Source: Calliphora vicina
Lineage: Eukaryota; Arthropoda; Insecta; Diptera; Calliphoridae
Direction of reading: 5' to 3'
Length of the DNA: 64,000 bases
Assembly (NCBI RefSeq): GCF_958450345.1
Contig: NC_088783.1
Span: 104,403,302 to 104,467,301, forward strand
Each line of letters begins with the position of its first letter. The first letter of the stretch is position 1. Shown here one piece after another: positions 46,503 to 56,769 of this stretch. The notes below the pieces were generated by a model. It saw nothing but the letters and a program-made list of their open reading frames with translations, had not been told where the DNA came from and made no database searches. Position numbers and translations under genes: made by a program.

Positions 46503-47524
46503 AACAAGTAAGAGAGCTATATTCGGCTGTGCCGAATCTTATATACCCTTCACCAAATTATACTTCAAAATACAAATTTTAAATATTTTTAGGTAAACAT
46601 TATTTTTTTTTTCCAAAGTTGTTTTTAATTTTTTGAACAATTTTTTTTCGAATTGTTATTTTAATCAAGTAATAAAGATATAGGGCAAAAATCGAGGTTG
46701 TCCTGGTTTTTTCCTCATATCTCAGCCATTTGTGGTCCGATTTTGCTGACTTTAAATAGGAAACTTCTCGAAAGCATTGATTTCAACAGACAGACAGACG
46801 GACATGGCTTAATCGACTACGCTATCTATAAGGATCCAGAATATATGTATATACTTTATAGGTTCGGTAAATTATATTGTGGAAATTACAAACGGAATGA
46901 CAAACTTATATATACCCTTCTCACGAAGGTGAAGTGTATACAAATTAGAAAAGGGAAAACACTCCCGCGGATTTTTGATTCATGATTGGCTGTAATGTTT
47001 ATTGCCAGGGAAACCAAAATATGCAAATGCACGTTTTTTCTGGTTAGTCTGATGAGCACATGGATAAGATATTTACACGTTTCAGAACTATTTAAGAATT
47101 TTGGCATCGATTTGTTAATGCATATTTTATCCTTAAATGCATATGTTTGCATATATTTGTTTTAAGAGCATATTTATGTCATATTTTTGCGTTTTTAGAG
47201 AATATATTACTGTTTAATAGCATATTTTGACTTTATCAAAAACAAATTTTGCCTTACTTATTTTTCGCTGTTGTGTTACAAGTTTTTACTTCCTTCGTTT
47301 AAAATTGAAAAATAGATGGCTTTTCACGAAAAAAAAAATTTAAAAAACAAAAAAAAAAAATTTTAAATTTAAAAAAACAATTCGAAAGTTTTTTATCCAA
47401 AAAATTAAAAAACTGAAAAAAAATTTTTATTCACCTAAAAATATTTAAATTTTTTATTTTGAAGTATAATTTGGTGAAGGGTATATAAGATTCGGCACAG
47501 CCGAATATAGCTCTATTACTTGTT
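46503..47524. mobile_element. Foldback-family element with both termini
   Basis: Left end AACAAGTAAGAGAGCTATAT and the inverse right end (ATATAGCTCTATTACTTGTT) include the TTCGGC palindrome and the adjoining TATACCCTTCACC block. The left arm runs to about 46940; the right arm is shortened (about 47310-47524). The centre has no coding capacity. Confidence 0.75.
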
Positions 47525-47538
47525 TTAATATAAAATAA

Positions 47539-47691
47539 GACCCCTTTCACACTAGGCAATTTAGTTGCGCAAGTCTCTTGCCCAACAACAAAACAGCATG
47601 CAAAATTTTCGTCTCCTTAACCCGACATTACCTCTGGCATCTACAAATACAAGAGACTTGCGCAACTAAATTGCCTAGTGTGAAAGGGGTC
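47539..47691. mobile_element. Harbinger-type MITE, nearly a perfect hairpin
   Basis: A 42-bp perfect inverted repeat starting GACCCCTTTCACACTAGGCA bounds a 153-bp element. It is flanked by TAA on both sides (47536-47538 and 47692-47694), the TWA-type 3-bp duplication of PIF/Harbinger. It has no coding capacity, and arm identity is complete over the TIR, which suggests recent insertion. Confidence 0.8.
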
Positions 47692-47694
47692 TAA

Positions 47695-49844
47695 GCACTA
47701 TTTTAATAATAGCGCCATCTAAATATCAAATTTTAGTTCTAATTTAAACTTAACCGTTTTAAGTGTTAAAGAAATATTGTCTTTTAAATTTGCTCCTATA
47801 ACATCAATTGATGTCAAAAGAACATTTTCTATGTATAAAAATGTTTTCAGATCCAATAGACAACGATTTTTATTAAATTTATGTTGTATTTATTTTTTGT
47901 TATACTTGTTTTAGTTCGTGTTATTTTTGTTTATTTTATGTTACTTTACCTTTTTAGATTGATTTTTTTCAACAAAAGTATATTTTTTTGTTTAAAAATA
48001 TGTAAAAGTTTGTTTTTTTAAGAGCATAGGTATTTTTTAAATTTTAAGAGCATATTTTAAAGTTTTTACTGCATATTTAAAGCGCTTAAAACGCTTTTTT
48101 AGAGCATATTTCCGGTTTCACTGTTTATTACTTTTTTCCAAAAGGTAAAATTTTAATATTTTGTGCGAGGACAAGAACCTTTCCAAATAGACCTGTTTAT
48201 GTAAATTTCAACTTTAAACTAAAATTTTTCTAATCAAATAGATGCTTTTAAAAAAATTAGAACCAGTTTTGTGAGCACCAATGGTTTGAATTATTTTGCA
48301 AAGGGAATTTGTTGCTCCGGCCTAGGTTTTTAAACTAGGCCTCACCTGTAATTTGACTTCATATTCTTAATTAGCAGCCTCAGCCTTCAGACATTAAAGT
48401 GAAATAGTTGAGATAGAAAACTGAAAATTTCAACGTTAGCTTACACAGAAATTTTCATTAAAAAATATTTAAAAAAAATATTTTTAAAATCTGTTTCCTT
48501 ATTTTTCAAAAAATAAAAATAAACAATACATTTTGTAATTATTAAAAATTGTAATCATTTTTGAAAAGAAGACACAATTTCCTACCCAACACCAATTAAA
48601 AATGCCAACCAATTACAATACAAAAGGTGATTTATTAAAAAAAAAATTATTAGCAGTAATCACACTTTTCATAATTTTTGAGCGGTAAAAGAAGCTTTTG
48701 TTAAAAGTTTTTTAATTTGTTCCGTTTGGTTAATTATAAAAATAAAAAACGCTAAAGAAGTTATTAATAAAAGGGATTTCAAACGACTCTTTTAGCTTAG
48801 AAAACTTTGAATTGATTTTAAAAAATGTCAGATATTTTTTTAATAAAAGTTATTTTAATTAAATTTCCAATAAAAGAAATAACATAATTTTATTAAAACA
48901 TAAGGGGAATGATTTCCGAATGCATTTTTGAAATTTATGTTGAATAAAAATAAATGAAATTTCTAAATATATTTAGAAATGTCAATATTTTTCGGAATAA
49001 ATTAATAAAATTTTAAATAAATAAAATTTATAATTACAAATAAATTGTTCAAAAAAAAAAAAAAAATTCATAAAAATTTCTAAATATTTTAGAAATTTCA
49101 CAATTTTTTTAGGTTAGATTTTAATCAATTCAGAGTTTTGTTTTATTGGTTTTTTAAAAGTCAATAAATGAGTATTATAAAGAGTAAATAAGTTGGTGAA
49201 AAAATTTCGCTTGAAAGCCCTTAGTTTTTTAAAGTTTTGCGTTAAGTACATTTTTTTAAATTATTATAAATTAAAATTAGTAAAAAATACATACATATAA
49301 TAATTAAAAACAAAAATTGCAATAAAATAAAGTTTTTTGTAGAAAATATTGTTTTTAACAACAGAAAAAATTATTGTATAAGAATAGAAAACAAAAAATA
49401 ATAACTTATTTGGAAGTATATAAAAAAATGGTTAAATAAATATTAAAAATTTTAACCTGAACTCATTTTAAACGAAATTTATTAAGTGTTAATAAACAAA
49501 TATTTGGACGGTTTTATTTCAATTTTGCATTACTTTTAAATATGTTAAAAAAAGCTTGTTTTTATAATTTCAATACATGAAAATTTTGTTTTATTTTCGA
49601 AAAGTTGTTGGAGATCCTGAAAATTTAGTTTCTTTTAAATAAAATAGAAGCCATTTTTGAGTAGTTGGTTTTTAATGCTAATTTCGAAAATGTAACCATT
49701 TTCTTAATGAAAGCATCCAAAATAAGTATCAAAACAAAATTACAATTAAAATAAAAGAAAAACACTAGCAAAGCCTAACACCAATAAACACATATTTTAA
49801 ATATCTATATATATATAAAAATTAAATCATAAAAATAATAATAA
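47695..49844. other. Intergenic and 3' flank of feo
   Basis: Strongly AT-rich, many runs of A or T; includes repeated AGAGCATATTT-like text around 47010-48110. No gene, RNA or defined element identified in about 2.1 kb. Confidence 0.4.
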
Positions 49845-52004
49845 TTAAATAATAATGGGCAAGTTTTTCGTGGTCAATTTACGTCCAGTAGTGGCGCAAG
49901 AGGCTGGCGAATGATGATTGTTATGGGTGGGAGTGCGTTGAAGATTCGAGAAGCTGGCGTGTTGTTTGGACGGAGTGCGATTTACAATTCTAGGTCTGGG
50001 TAGTTTGGCCAATCTGGTATTTTCATCGTCTACAATTCTTTGCATGCGCTTTGTGCGCGAAGAATCACTGCTGAGAGTAACATTTTGTATGAGTGATGAA
50101 CGTGAGGCAGGTTCTATGCTCTTTTGAAACGATTCATAAGTATCGTCGGCATTATAATCTGTACTATAGCCATCCGACTGGCAGCTGTTTATAACAATTT
50201 TAGGTAAAGGCTTGGCCGAAGAGGGAGTCTTACTCATGGAACGACGTTTTTTCAAATTGCCACTATGTCTTCCACTGCGCCGACGTATGGTGGTGGCTAT
50301 AAGTTTACTTTTTTTCATAGGCGATTTAAAACTTGATCCCGACTTATTGAGTTTGTTAGATTTACTGCTAGAGTAGGCTGAGCTGGTAGTATGTTGTATA
50401 TTATTTTTACTTGTGGATGGTTTTAAAAAAACACTGGGACTATTCAGGGCATTCATTAGAGAACGCTTGGCCATGGGTGTGTTACGGTCTGTGGGATTTA
50501 GTTTGCGTTTTTGGGAAGATGCTGCCGCATTAGAGGCCAGAGAACTAGTGGAGGGAGTTTTTCTTAGAGAACTTACTGAGGATGCATTTTTCATCGACAA
50601 AGGCGTTCTCATAGTGGAGTTTGTTTTGGTCGCTGATTTCTGTTTACCCGCATTTTTTCTAGCCGACTGCAACATTTCTTTATCACGGCGTTTTTGATCC
50701 CATTGCGCCGCCATAACATCGATTATATTTTCGCCAAACACCAAAAAGGGAGCATGTTCTATTTCTTCGTATTGCCTTACCAGCTCACAGATTTGTTGTT
50801 CAATTTTTGGCAACTTGGTAGCTATGGTTTTCCGTTCCTTTTCCTCTTTCAACAGCTGGCCTCCTCTATTGTTATATCGACCCGGTTCTGAGGCTTTACT
50901 TTCTAAAGCATTCATACGATCCCATAAAATATTGCGGTCAGCATATAAGTCAAATATTTGCTTGTTGGTCTCATAGTACAACTTCAGATCCTCCAATTCC
51001 ATTTCGTGCAACACCAATAAATCATCCGTGTAACACGTGGAGGTGAAATTTGAAAAACGGCTTTTTTGTACTTCTGATTTTAAGGTCTTTTCCCACCATT
51101 TTGATATTTCATCGCGTATCTGCTGCACAAATAGTTTAATATTTTGGCTTTTTAAAGTTTCGCAGCGCTGTAATTCGTCGTAGAATAATTCATAGGTGTG
51201 TTGATTGAAATCATTATAGCGATTAAACTTATGGCGCGTATTGGGTGAAGTTTTTAAACGATCCCACAAAGTGTCCAATTTGTTGCGCATGCCCTGTATG
51301 GTGTCACGTAACTCTTTCACTTGGGAACCATACAAATCATGCATACGTTTGAGTCCTTCAAATGTTTCCTTATTCATTTTAATTTGTCGATGATTCAGTA
51401 GGCCATCCTCATGTTCGGTATTTACCTTCAAGTCCAAAATTTGTAGGAAATTTTTAATTTCTCTTCTCATAGTGGACACTTTGTTCATGCGTTCTACTCG
51501 TTCATCTCTTAGGGACTCCAAGTGTGTGCGGAAATTTTCGATTTCTTCAGCTGTCGGCAAAGGATCGGCCAATAAAGCACGTGGGGGCTCTCCCAGTTCC
51601 TCACATAAAGCATCTTGTTCTAACAACAGCTCACAGATTTGTTCTTTGCGCAGTCGCAACTGTTCTCTGAGGTCCTCTAGACTTTTGTCCAGTTCCGATT
51701 GCACTATTAGTAAAGGCACTTCATTGCTTTCGTAACAGGGCAATTGTACGTCGGTCTTTAGCAACCGTTTTAAATTTTCCGCCTCTTTTTTCAAATCATT
51801 GATTTCGTTCTCTATAAATGTTTTACGTGACAACGATTCGTCCACCAATTCACCATAGAAATAGGTGGCATGATCTACAAGCTTGCGTAGATTTTCCCTG
51901 CATGTATCAGGATGAAATATTTGTTCCCAAATGCCGGTTAATTTATCCACATATTTTTGGGTTAGCAATTGCATGGCTTGTTTTTCATCATCGTATTGCG
52001 ACAT
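49845..52004 (-). CDS. feo: Fascetto, PRC1/Ase1/MAP65 microtubule bundler
   Basis: An uninterrupted 719-codon frame from ATG 52004. Residues 1-320 are predicted coiled-coil/dimerisation rod (repeating Glu/Lys/Leu heptads, e.g. IENEINDLKKEAENLKRLL). Residues about 320-480 form the spectrin-like microtubule-binding domain with WWEKTLKSEVQKSR, YYETNKQIFDLY and the family signature GRYNNRGGQLLKEEKERK. The rest is a basic, Ser-rich unstructured tail with Ser-Pro/Thr-Pro sites (Cdk or Polo targets in relatives). The protein cross-links antiparallel microtubules at the anaphase spindle midzone and is needed for cytokinesis. Length is near that of Drosophila feo. No intron is needed in the coding part. 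Confidence 0.95.
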   Translation of the reverse strand: MSQYDDEKQAMQLLTQKYVDKLTGIWEQIFHPDTCRENLRKLVDHATYFYGELVDESLSRKTFIENEINDLKKEAENLKRLLKTDVQLPCYESNEVPLLIVQSELDKSLEDLREQLRLRKEQICELLLEQDALCEELGEPPRALLADPLPTAEEIENFRTHLESLRDERVERMNKVSTMRREIKNFLQILDLKVNTEHEDGLLNHRQIKMNKETFEGLKRMHDLYGSQVKELRDTIQGMRNKLDTLWDRLKTSPNTRHKFNRYNDFNQHTYELFYDELQRCETLKSQNIKLFVQQIRDEISKWWEKTLKSEVQKSRFSNFTSTCYTDDLLVLHEMELEDLKLYYETNKQIFDLYADRNILWDRMNALESKASEPGRYNNRGGQLLKEEKERKTIATKLPKIEQQICELVRQYEEIEHAPFLVFGENIIDVMAAQWDQKRRDKEMLQSARKNAGKQKSATKTNSTMRTPLSMKNASSVSSLRKTPSTSSLASNAAASSQKRKLNPTDRNTPMAKRSLMNALNSPSVFLKPSTSKNNIQHTTSSAYSSSKSNKLNKSGSSFKSPMKKSKLIATTIRRRSGRHSGNLKKRRSMSKTPSSAKPLPKIVINSCQSDGYSTDYNADDTYESFQKSIEPASRSSLIQNVTLSSDSSRTKRMQRIVDDENTRLAKLPRPRIVNRTPSKQHASFSNLQRTPTHNNHHSPASCATTGRKLTTKNLPIII

Positions 52005-52540
52005 TTTCTTTTTTTTTTAAAGGAATGCAATATTTTCTTTTAACTATTTATATTTTATTTGAATAAATAATTTTAAATGTGAAGTTTTTTTTAAATAATT
52101 ATACTTTGTATTCTTTTTTCCAAGTATAAATTTCCGAATTTGTAATGATTTTATTTATCACTTATTTTTCTTGCAAACACTTTTTATTTTTTTTGTCCGC
52201 GTTCGTTGTTAGAAAAACAAAATTTCAGTTGAAAATAATTTTTGAAAGCGGGTAATTTGCTGAATTGCCAGACTTGTATTTAAGGGTAGTAAAACATGCT
52301 TACATAGTTATAATTTAATAGCATTGCCAGACTAAAAAAATTTAGAAAAATGTTAGAACCAAGTGGTATTGAAACAAAATCCATTTTTTATGTATTTGGT
52401 TTTCGAAAAAGCATAATTTCATCAAATTTGTTTTCTTAACTTGTAAAAATACTTATTAATCGCATAAATTATTTGTTTTCTTCACAAACATGAAAGAAAT
52501 TTTTATAAAGAAATTTTACATCATTTTTTTCTTCTAATAT
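52005..52540 (-). promoter_or_regulatory. Upstream region of feo
   Basis: Only 536 bp separate the feo start from a Gypsy LTR of the same orientation. It should contain the native feo promoter. T-rich runs; no clear TATA box. Confidence 0.45.
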
Positions 52541-54641
52541 TGTTACGAACCTTTTTTATCAATGCCAGCACTTACCCTGCCAACTCTGCGGCATCATCCC
52601 ATAGGAGGAGTTCTCAACCCTCTGGCTAGGTCGCAACAAGAAAAATTCTAAAATGAAATACTAAAAAAAAATAAACACTTACACATTATTGACAATACCA
52701 CTTAATAGGGAGGTAGGTATTGACCTCCAATCGCCCTTATTCCCAACCATAACTGTGGTAGATCCCTGTCTCTTTTTCCACAGTCCCATAAACCCGCCTT
52801 TCGTCGCCCTGTCTGACTCAACAATCCCCCAAAAGATTATTTACTCAAAATTTTTCATTTTTCTTAAAACATATAAATATAACAGTTTTATTGATAATTC
52901 TCTATCTTATTTATATTACTGATATTTCTTAATATTTCTAACACATACATACTAATACTTAATAATAACATTCACTAATTTTAATTTATATCAGATTCCT
53001 AAATTTTTATTATATTTTTTTTTTTATTTGGCCGTTACTTTTTGTTTTTAAACATTTTTCGTACCATACCGCAGAAAAATGTAATTATTTTTTTCTACAA
53101 TTACTTTATTTTTTTCATATATTCTATATTTTTTTCTTTTAGCTTCTTTAAACACTCAAATTGATATCCTCACTTTCGGATTTACGATTTACTACCTACG
53201 CCTGAAGGAGCTCCCTAATAACGTTATATCGTTTCGGCTGTTTTGTTTTTCCGCGCCTAATTTGAGCACTTAAGGTAACTAACTTTATATTTTTTTTCTG
53301 GATTCTTTTCTTTTCTTTTAAGATATGTTTTAATAAGATTATATTTTTTTTCTTCTTAGATGTTTTTTTTTTCTGGCCTTAAAGGAATCACTTACAACTA
53401 AACACAAAACATACAACACTACAATCTCGAAGGACACAATATTTTCTTCACAATGCACAACTTAAAAATACTTTAAATAATTGTTAACTTAATCTCTTCT
53501 TTTCTCTTTCTTAATCAGTCTCAGTTAGTATGTTAACTAATAGTTTAATTTTTTCTTTTAATAAATGTATTGTCTTTTTTTTATATTGCCTAATGGCTTA
53601 GTTTTTTTCCATACATATAATTAGGATTTTTTTTTTTTTATAAATTGTTATTTGGTTTTTTTTTTTTTTTTGTCTCAGTGCGAAATTTTTTCCAGCCTCT
53701 ACTTATTTGATGTTATTTCGGTTGGATATGTTGATAATAAATAAAAAAAATATAGGTATATGACTTACCTGGCTATTTCTCCTGTGATTTATTGGTCATC
53801 CATCACTAGTTCTGAGATAATAGCCAGCTATATGGAAAACACAGAATGTTTAATATTTTTTTCTTTACACATCTATATCAATCCATATTCACAAACTTAT
53901 GAGACGAATTCATACAAAGATTTTTCAAATTTGTTAGTCTATTACACAATAAAATGTATTCAAACAAAATTTTTAAAGCTGTTACAAATTTGATAATAAC
54001 TTGCATGAATTCGACACGGATACAATTGTTTAAGAATATAAATTTTATTTTTGTGTTTCTGTATATATTTTTTTGTTTCTACTTAACAACACTTACGTTT
54101 TATATATTTTCTTATTTTAGCCACACAAAATATAATTATTTATATCCTAGTGTTTCTCACTAGCACTTTCTTTGCGGTTTGATGGTTTATTTTTGTTCAT
54201 AAAAAATATTCAAATTTTCCTTTAGATTTTTAGTTTTCACTTGAGCACTGTTTTACACTATCTCATGTTGTCTTCCTAATTACTACTCCTTTTATACCAT
54301 TGACATCTTATATACAGTCAATATTTTTACCGGGCTTATTTCCCGCCGATTCTTATATATTTTACATATGTATGACCATATTAGGAAATTTTCTTGTAAT
54401 TCATGTGCGAGTTTTCCCGCTTACATATTTTTTTTTATATATGTCATACATATCACCCTTTTGGTTTGTATGGTTGTAGGCCCTTAACTACCTTTCCCGC
54501 GAATAGTAACGTATTCTGTATACATTAAAAAAAATACATTATACAAAATTTATTTATATGCACAAAAAAATTACATACACTTTTCGCGGTATTTCTTTGT
54601 CTAAACAAAATTAATTATTAAATATATGTTCCTGCCCTACA
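52541..54641 (-). repeat. 3' LTR of the Gypsy element
   Basis: On the minus strand it starts TGTAGGGC directly after the polypurine tract and ends GTTCGTAACA. 2,101 bp. Short open frames in it are not conserved-looking. Oriented so that transcription from it would run toward feo. Confidence 0.85.
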
Positions 54642-54652
54642 TCCTCCCCCTA
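54642..54652 (-). other. Polypurine tract of the Gypsy element
   Basis: Minus strand reads GTAGGGGGAGGA just before the LTR start TGTAGGG. This is the expected primer site for plus-strand DNA synthesis. Confidence 0.75.
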
Positions 54653-54847
54653 CAATACCAGGCGTTCAGTAATTTTAGCAACTTACAAAATTTCATTCAT
54701 AATTAACTAATTTTAAATTTTACTTTTTTCAAAATTAATTATTTTGAATGAAAAATGCAACCCTGCATACATTTTCTACTATAGACTATGCTTACTAAAC
54801 ACAGCTTTTATACGAGTAATACTCACACAGCTGTTATTTACTCACAC

Positions 54848-55135
54848 ATGGAGTACATTTCAATGGACGATGGTAAGTATTCTTAAAATGTCTTAATATT
54901 TCTTTTCTTTTTCTATTTTCAGGAATCTTGGACAATCATTTGGACATGGGAATGGGTAATTATGTATTGTTCCAATTGTTTTTAAATAATTTATTAATAA
55001 GTTTTTTCTTTCTTTTCAGATTATCAGACATATATACATGAAAACAAGACAAAACATTCAAACAAAAAAAAACAATCAAACAAAAAAAAAACAATCAAAC
55101 AAAAACAATCACCCAAAAAAAACAAAAGAAAATAA
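54848..55135 (+). CDS. Candidate spliced antisense small ORF (57 aa) inside the Gypsy element
   Basis: On the plus strand, opposite to gag-pol, three short exons (54848-54872, 54923-54955, 55020-55135) are separated by 50- and 64-bp introns with good donors (GTAAGT, GTAATT) and acceptors (TCTATTTTCAG, TCTTTTCAG). They join in phase to 57 residues. The first half is acidic (MEYISMDDG, then ILDNHLDMGMDYQ). The second half is very Lys-rich (KKKQSNKKKTIKQKQ, ending KKNKRK), like a nuclear or nucleolar localisation tail. Splice signals and phase are seen directly; expression and function are inferred. The Lys-rich part could be a translated A-rich microsatellite. Introns can persist in a retroelement only if antisense to its RNA, as here. 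Confidence 0.5.
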
Positions 55136-55340
55136 AATCCACTGAGATTGGGCAGGAGTAGTGGCTCCAATCCTAGTTAGTAGCCCGTCTCCATAAAGAA
55201 TTTATTAAATCCACCGGGATTGAGCTGGAGTGGTGGCTCCATGCACATATATTTGCCAATCCCTAAAATACAAAACTAAATCCACCGGGAATGGGCTGGA
55301 GTGGTGGCTCTAATCGCATGTAGTAGCCCATTCCTTTTAA
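55135..55340 (+). repeat. Three tandem imperfect repeats of about 72 bp
   Basis: Units begin AAATCCACYGRGATTGRGC at 55135, 55207 and 55278 and include GGAGTGGTGGCTC. They follow directly after the stop codon of the candidate antisense ORF, so they could be its 3' UTR. Confidence 0.8.
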
Positions 55341-56041
55341 AAATAATATTTTGGGATAAAAAAAATACGAGGCATTAGGAGTGTAGCCTCTTCCCAACAG
55401 CAAATCTCCCGTCCCCCCACGCAAAATTTTTTTTCAACCCAGTGGCGTATCTAGGGGTGCGTAGCTCAGTGGCGTGGATCCCTAGGTGATTTTTCTCAGT
55501 TCCAACTGGCGTGCAACAAAACTCCGATGTCTAAGAACGCAGTTGAAGAGAGCGGTGTGCGGGTCAGTTTCTTTAGAAACCCAACGTGGGGAACTCCCAC
55601 ACCCTGAAGATTCTCTAGCCGGGCACTACTAAATCAGCTGATAGACATATGTTCCTTGATAACAGGTGAGTTTATTATTGAATAAAAATGTATCTATGGT
55701 AACAACGCATCTATAATTTACTGAACAGACGTAATTATTGATAATGTGATTATTGTTTTTATAAAATTTATTATTATCACTGAGGTTATTTGAAAAAAGT
55801 TCAATGTCAATTAGTATCTTTGTCGTATTGTAGAATAATATTCTTTTGGTCATGATAATATATTTTAAAAGTGGTCAGAATTAGGACGAAAACAAACATT
55901 AATAAAAAAAATAATAATTGAATCAAATAATTACAAAGTTTTCTAAACCTAATATTGCATTTCTAAAACTAATATCACAGATGACCTAAGACTATTATTG
56001 CACTTAAAACGACACAGATTGCACATTGGATTTTGAGATAG
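55341..56041. other. Non-coding part of the Gypsy 3' region, including a GC-richer patch
   Basis: 55440-55625 is clearly richer in G/C than its surroundings and has short hairpins (GTTTCTTTAGAAAC; GTGGGGAACTCCCAC). No long frame on either strand. Possibly a structured RNA or packaging segment of the element. Confidence 0.4.
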
Positions 56042-56254
56042 TTACTTCCCATTATCGGAATTTAGGATTTGAACACCATGTTCAAGGAAAAAAAATCGCC
56101 GACTGTTGCCTTTTTCGTTCTGAAAATGCATAGTGGCTTCCCATAGTTGGTATAGATTCTCGTCAGTTTCATGTAATTGGTCCCCGACCAATTGTAGCAC
56201 ATATAGCGCAAATAAAAATATCAAAATAAAATTTAATTTTATCAAATTTGTCTT
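56042..56254 (-). CDS. Possible signal-peptide-bearing exon, element 3' region
   Basis: A sense-strand (same as gag-pol) frame of about 70 codons without an ATG, opening just after an acceptor-like TTTTAAAAG. It starts with a hydrophobic stretch (LNFILIFLFALYVLQLVG) like a signal peptide, then a charged segment ending NSDNGK. Its place downstream of pol is where a third ORF would be expected in some members of this group, but it is short and could be noncoding. Confidence 0.3.
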   Translation of the reverse strand, partial: KTNLIKLNFILIFLFALYVLQLVGDQLHETDENLYQLWEATMHFQNEKGNSRRFFFLEHGVQILNSDNGK

Positions 56255-56564
56255 TTAAAATCATATTATTATCATTCTTATTAAAATATTTATAATTCAA
56301 TTTTTAGAATCATCACAACTTTATTGGAAATACCTCTACACTCTTTGTTACCTCTACGAGTTTTCTTTCCTATTGTACATGGCCATTGTCTTCGAAGGAC
56401 TTTCTTAAAGAAAGAATTCGAGAATTTTTCGTATCCTTTTCCAGGAAATCAATTACGGGAAGTAACATAAACAATAGTAATAATAATTATTTTACTTTGT
56501 TAAAATTTTTGTTTCTTTTCTTTACAATGTAGATGCATGTTAACATTGACTCGACGTGGACTTG

Positions 56565-56676
56565 TATATAAAAGGATTTAACGTAATTTATCTAATACAT
56601 TTTTGGACAACAATAAACACTCAGTTTATCACAGACGCATTTTCTATCACTCCAGTAAAAATAATTTAAGGTAAGT
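56565..56676 (+). promoter_or_regulatory. Plus-strand TATA-like box and splice donor near the end of pol
   Basis: TATATAAAAGG at 56565 is followed by an initiator-like TCAGTT at 56621 and a consensus donor AAGGTAAGT at about 56668. The spacing from TATA to TCAGTT (56 bp) is longer than the usual 25-35. It may drive an antisense transcript; unproven. Confidence 0.3.
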
Positions 56677-56769
56677 CAAATTGTTTTGTCTTAGTTAAAC
56701 ATGAATTATAACATATATAAGGTATATTTTGAAATGGAATTATGTAAATATTGCACGATTTTAGTTTGT

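Noticed and set aside
52689..52922. 77-codon frame in both LTRs
   Set aside because: Identical only because LTRs are identical; no domain, ends in AT-rich translation.
55050..55132. Lys-rich exon read only as a translated A-rich microsatellite
   Set aside because: Considered as the sole explanation; set aside because both introns flanking the upstream exons are in phase and the stop follows cleanly, but it remains the main alternative.
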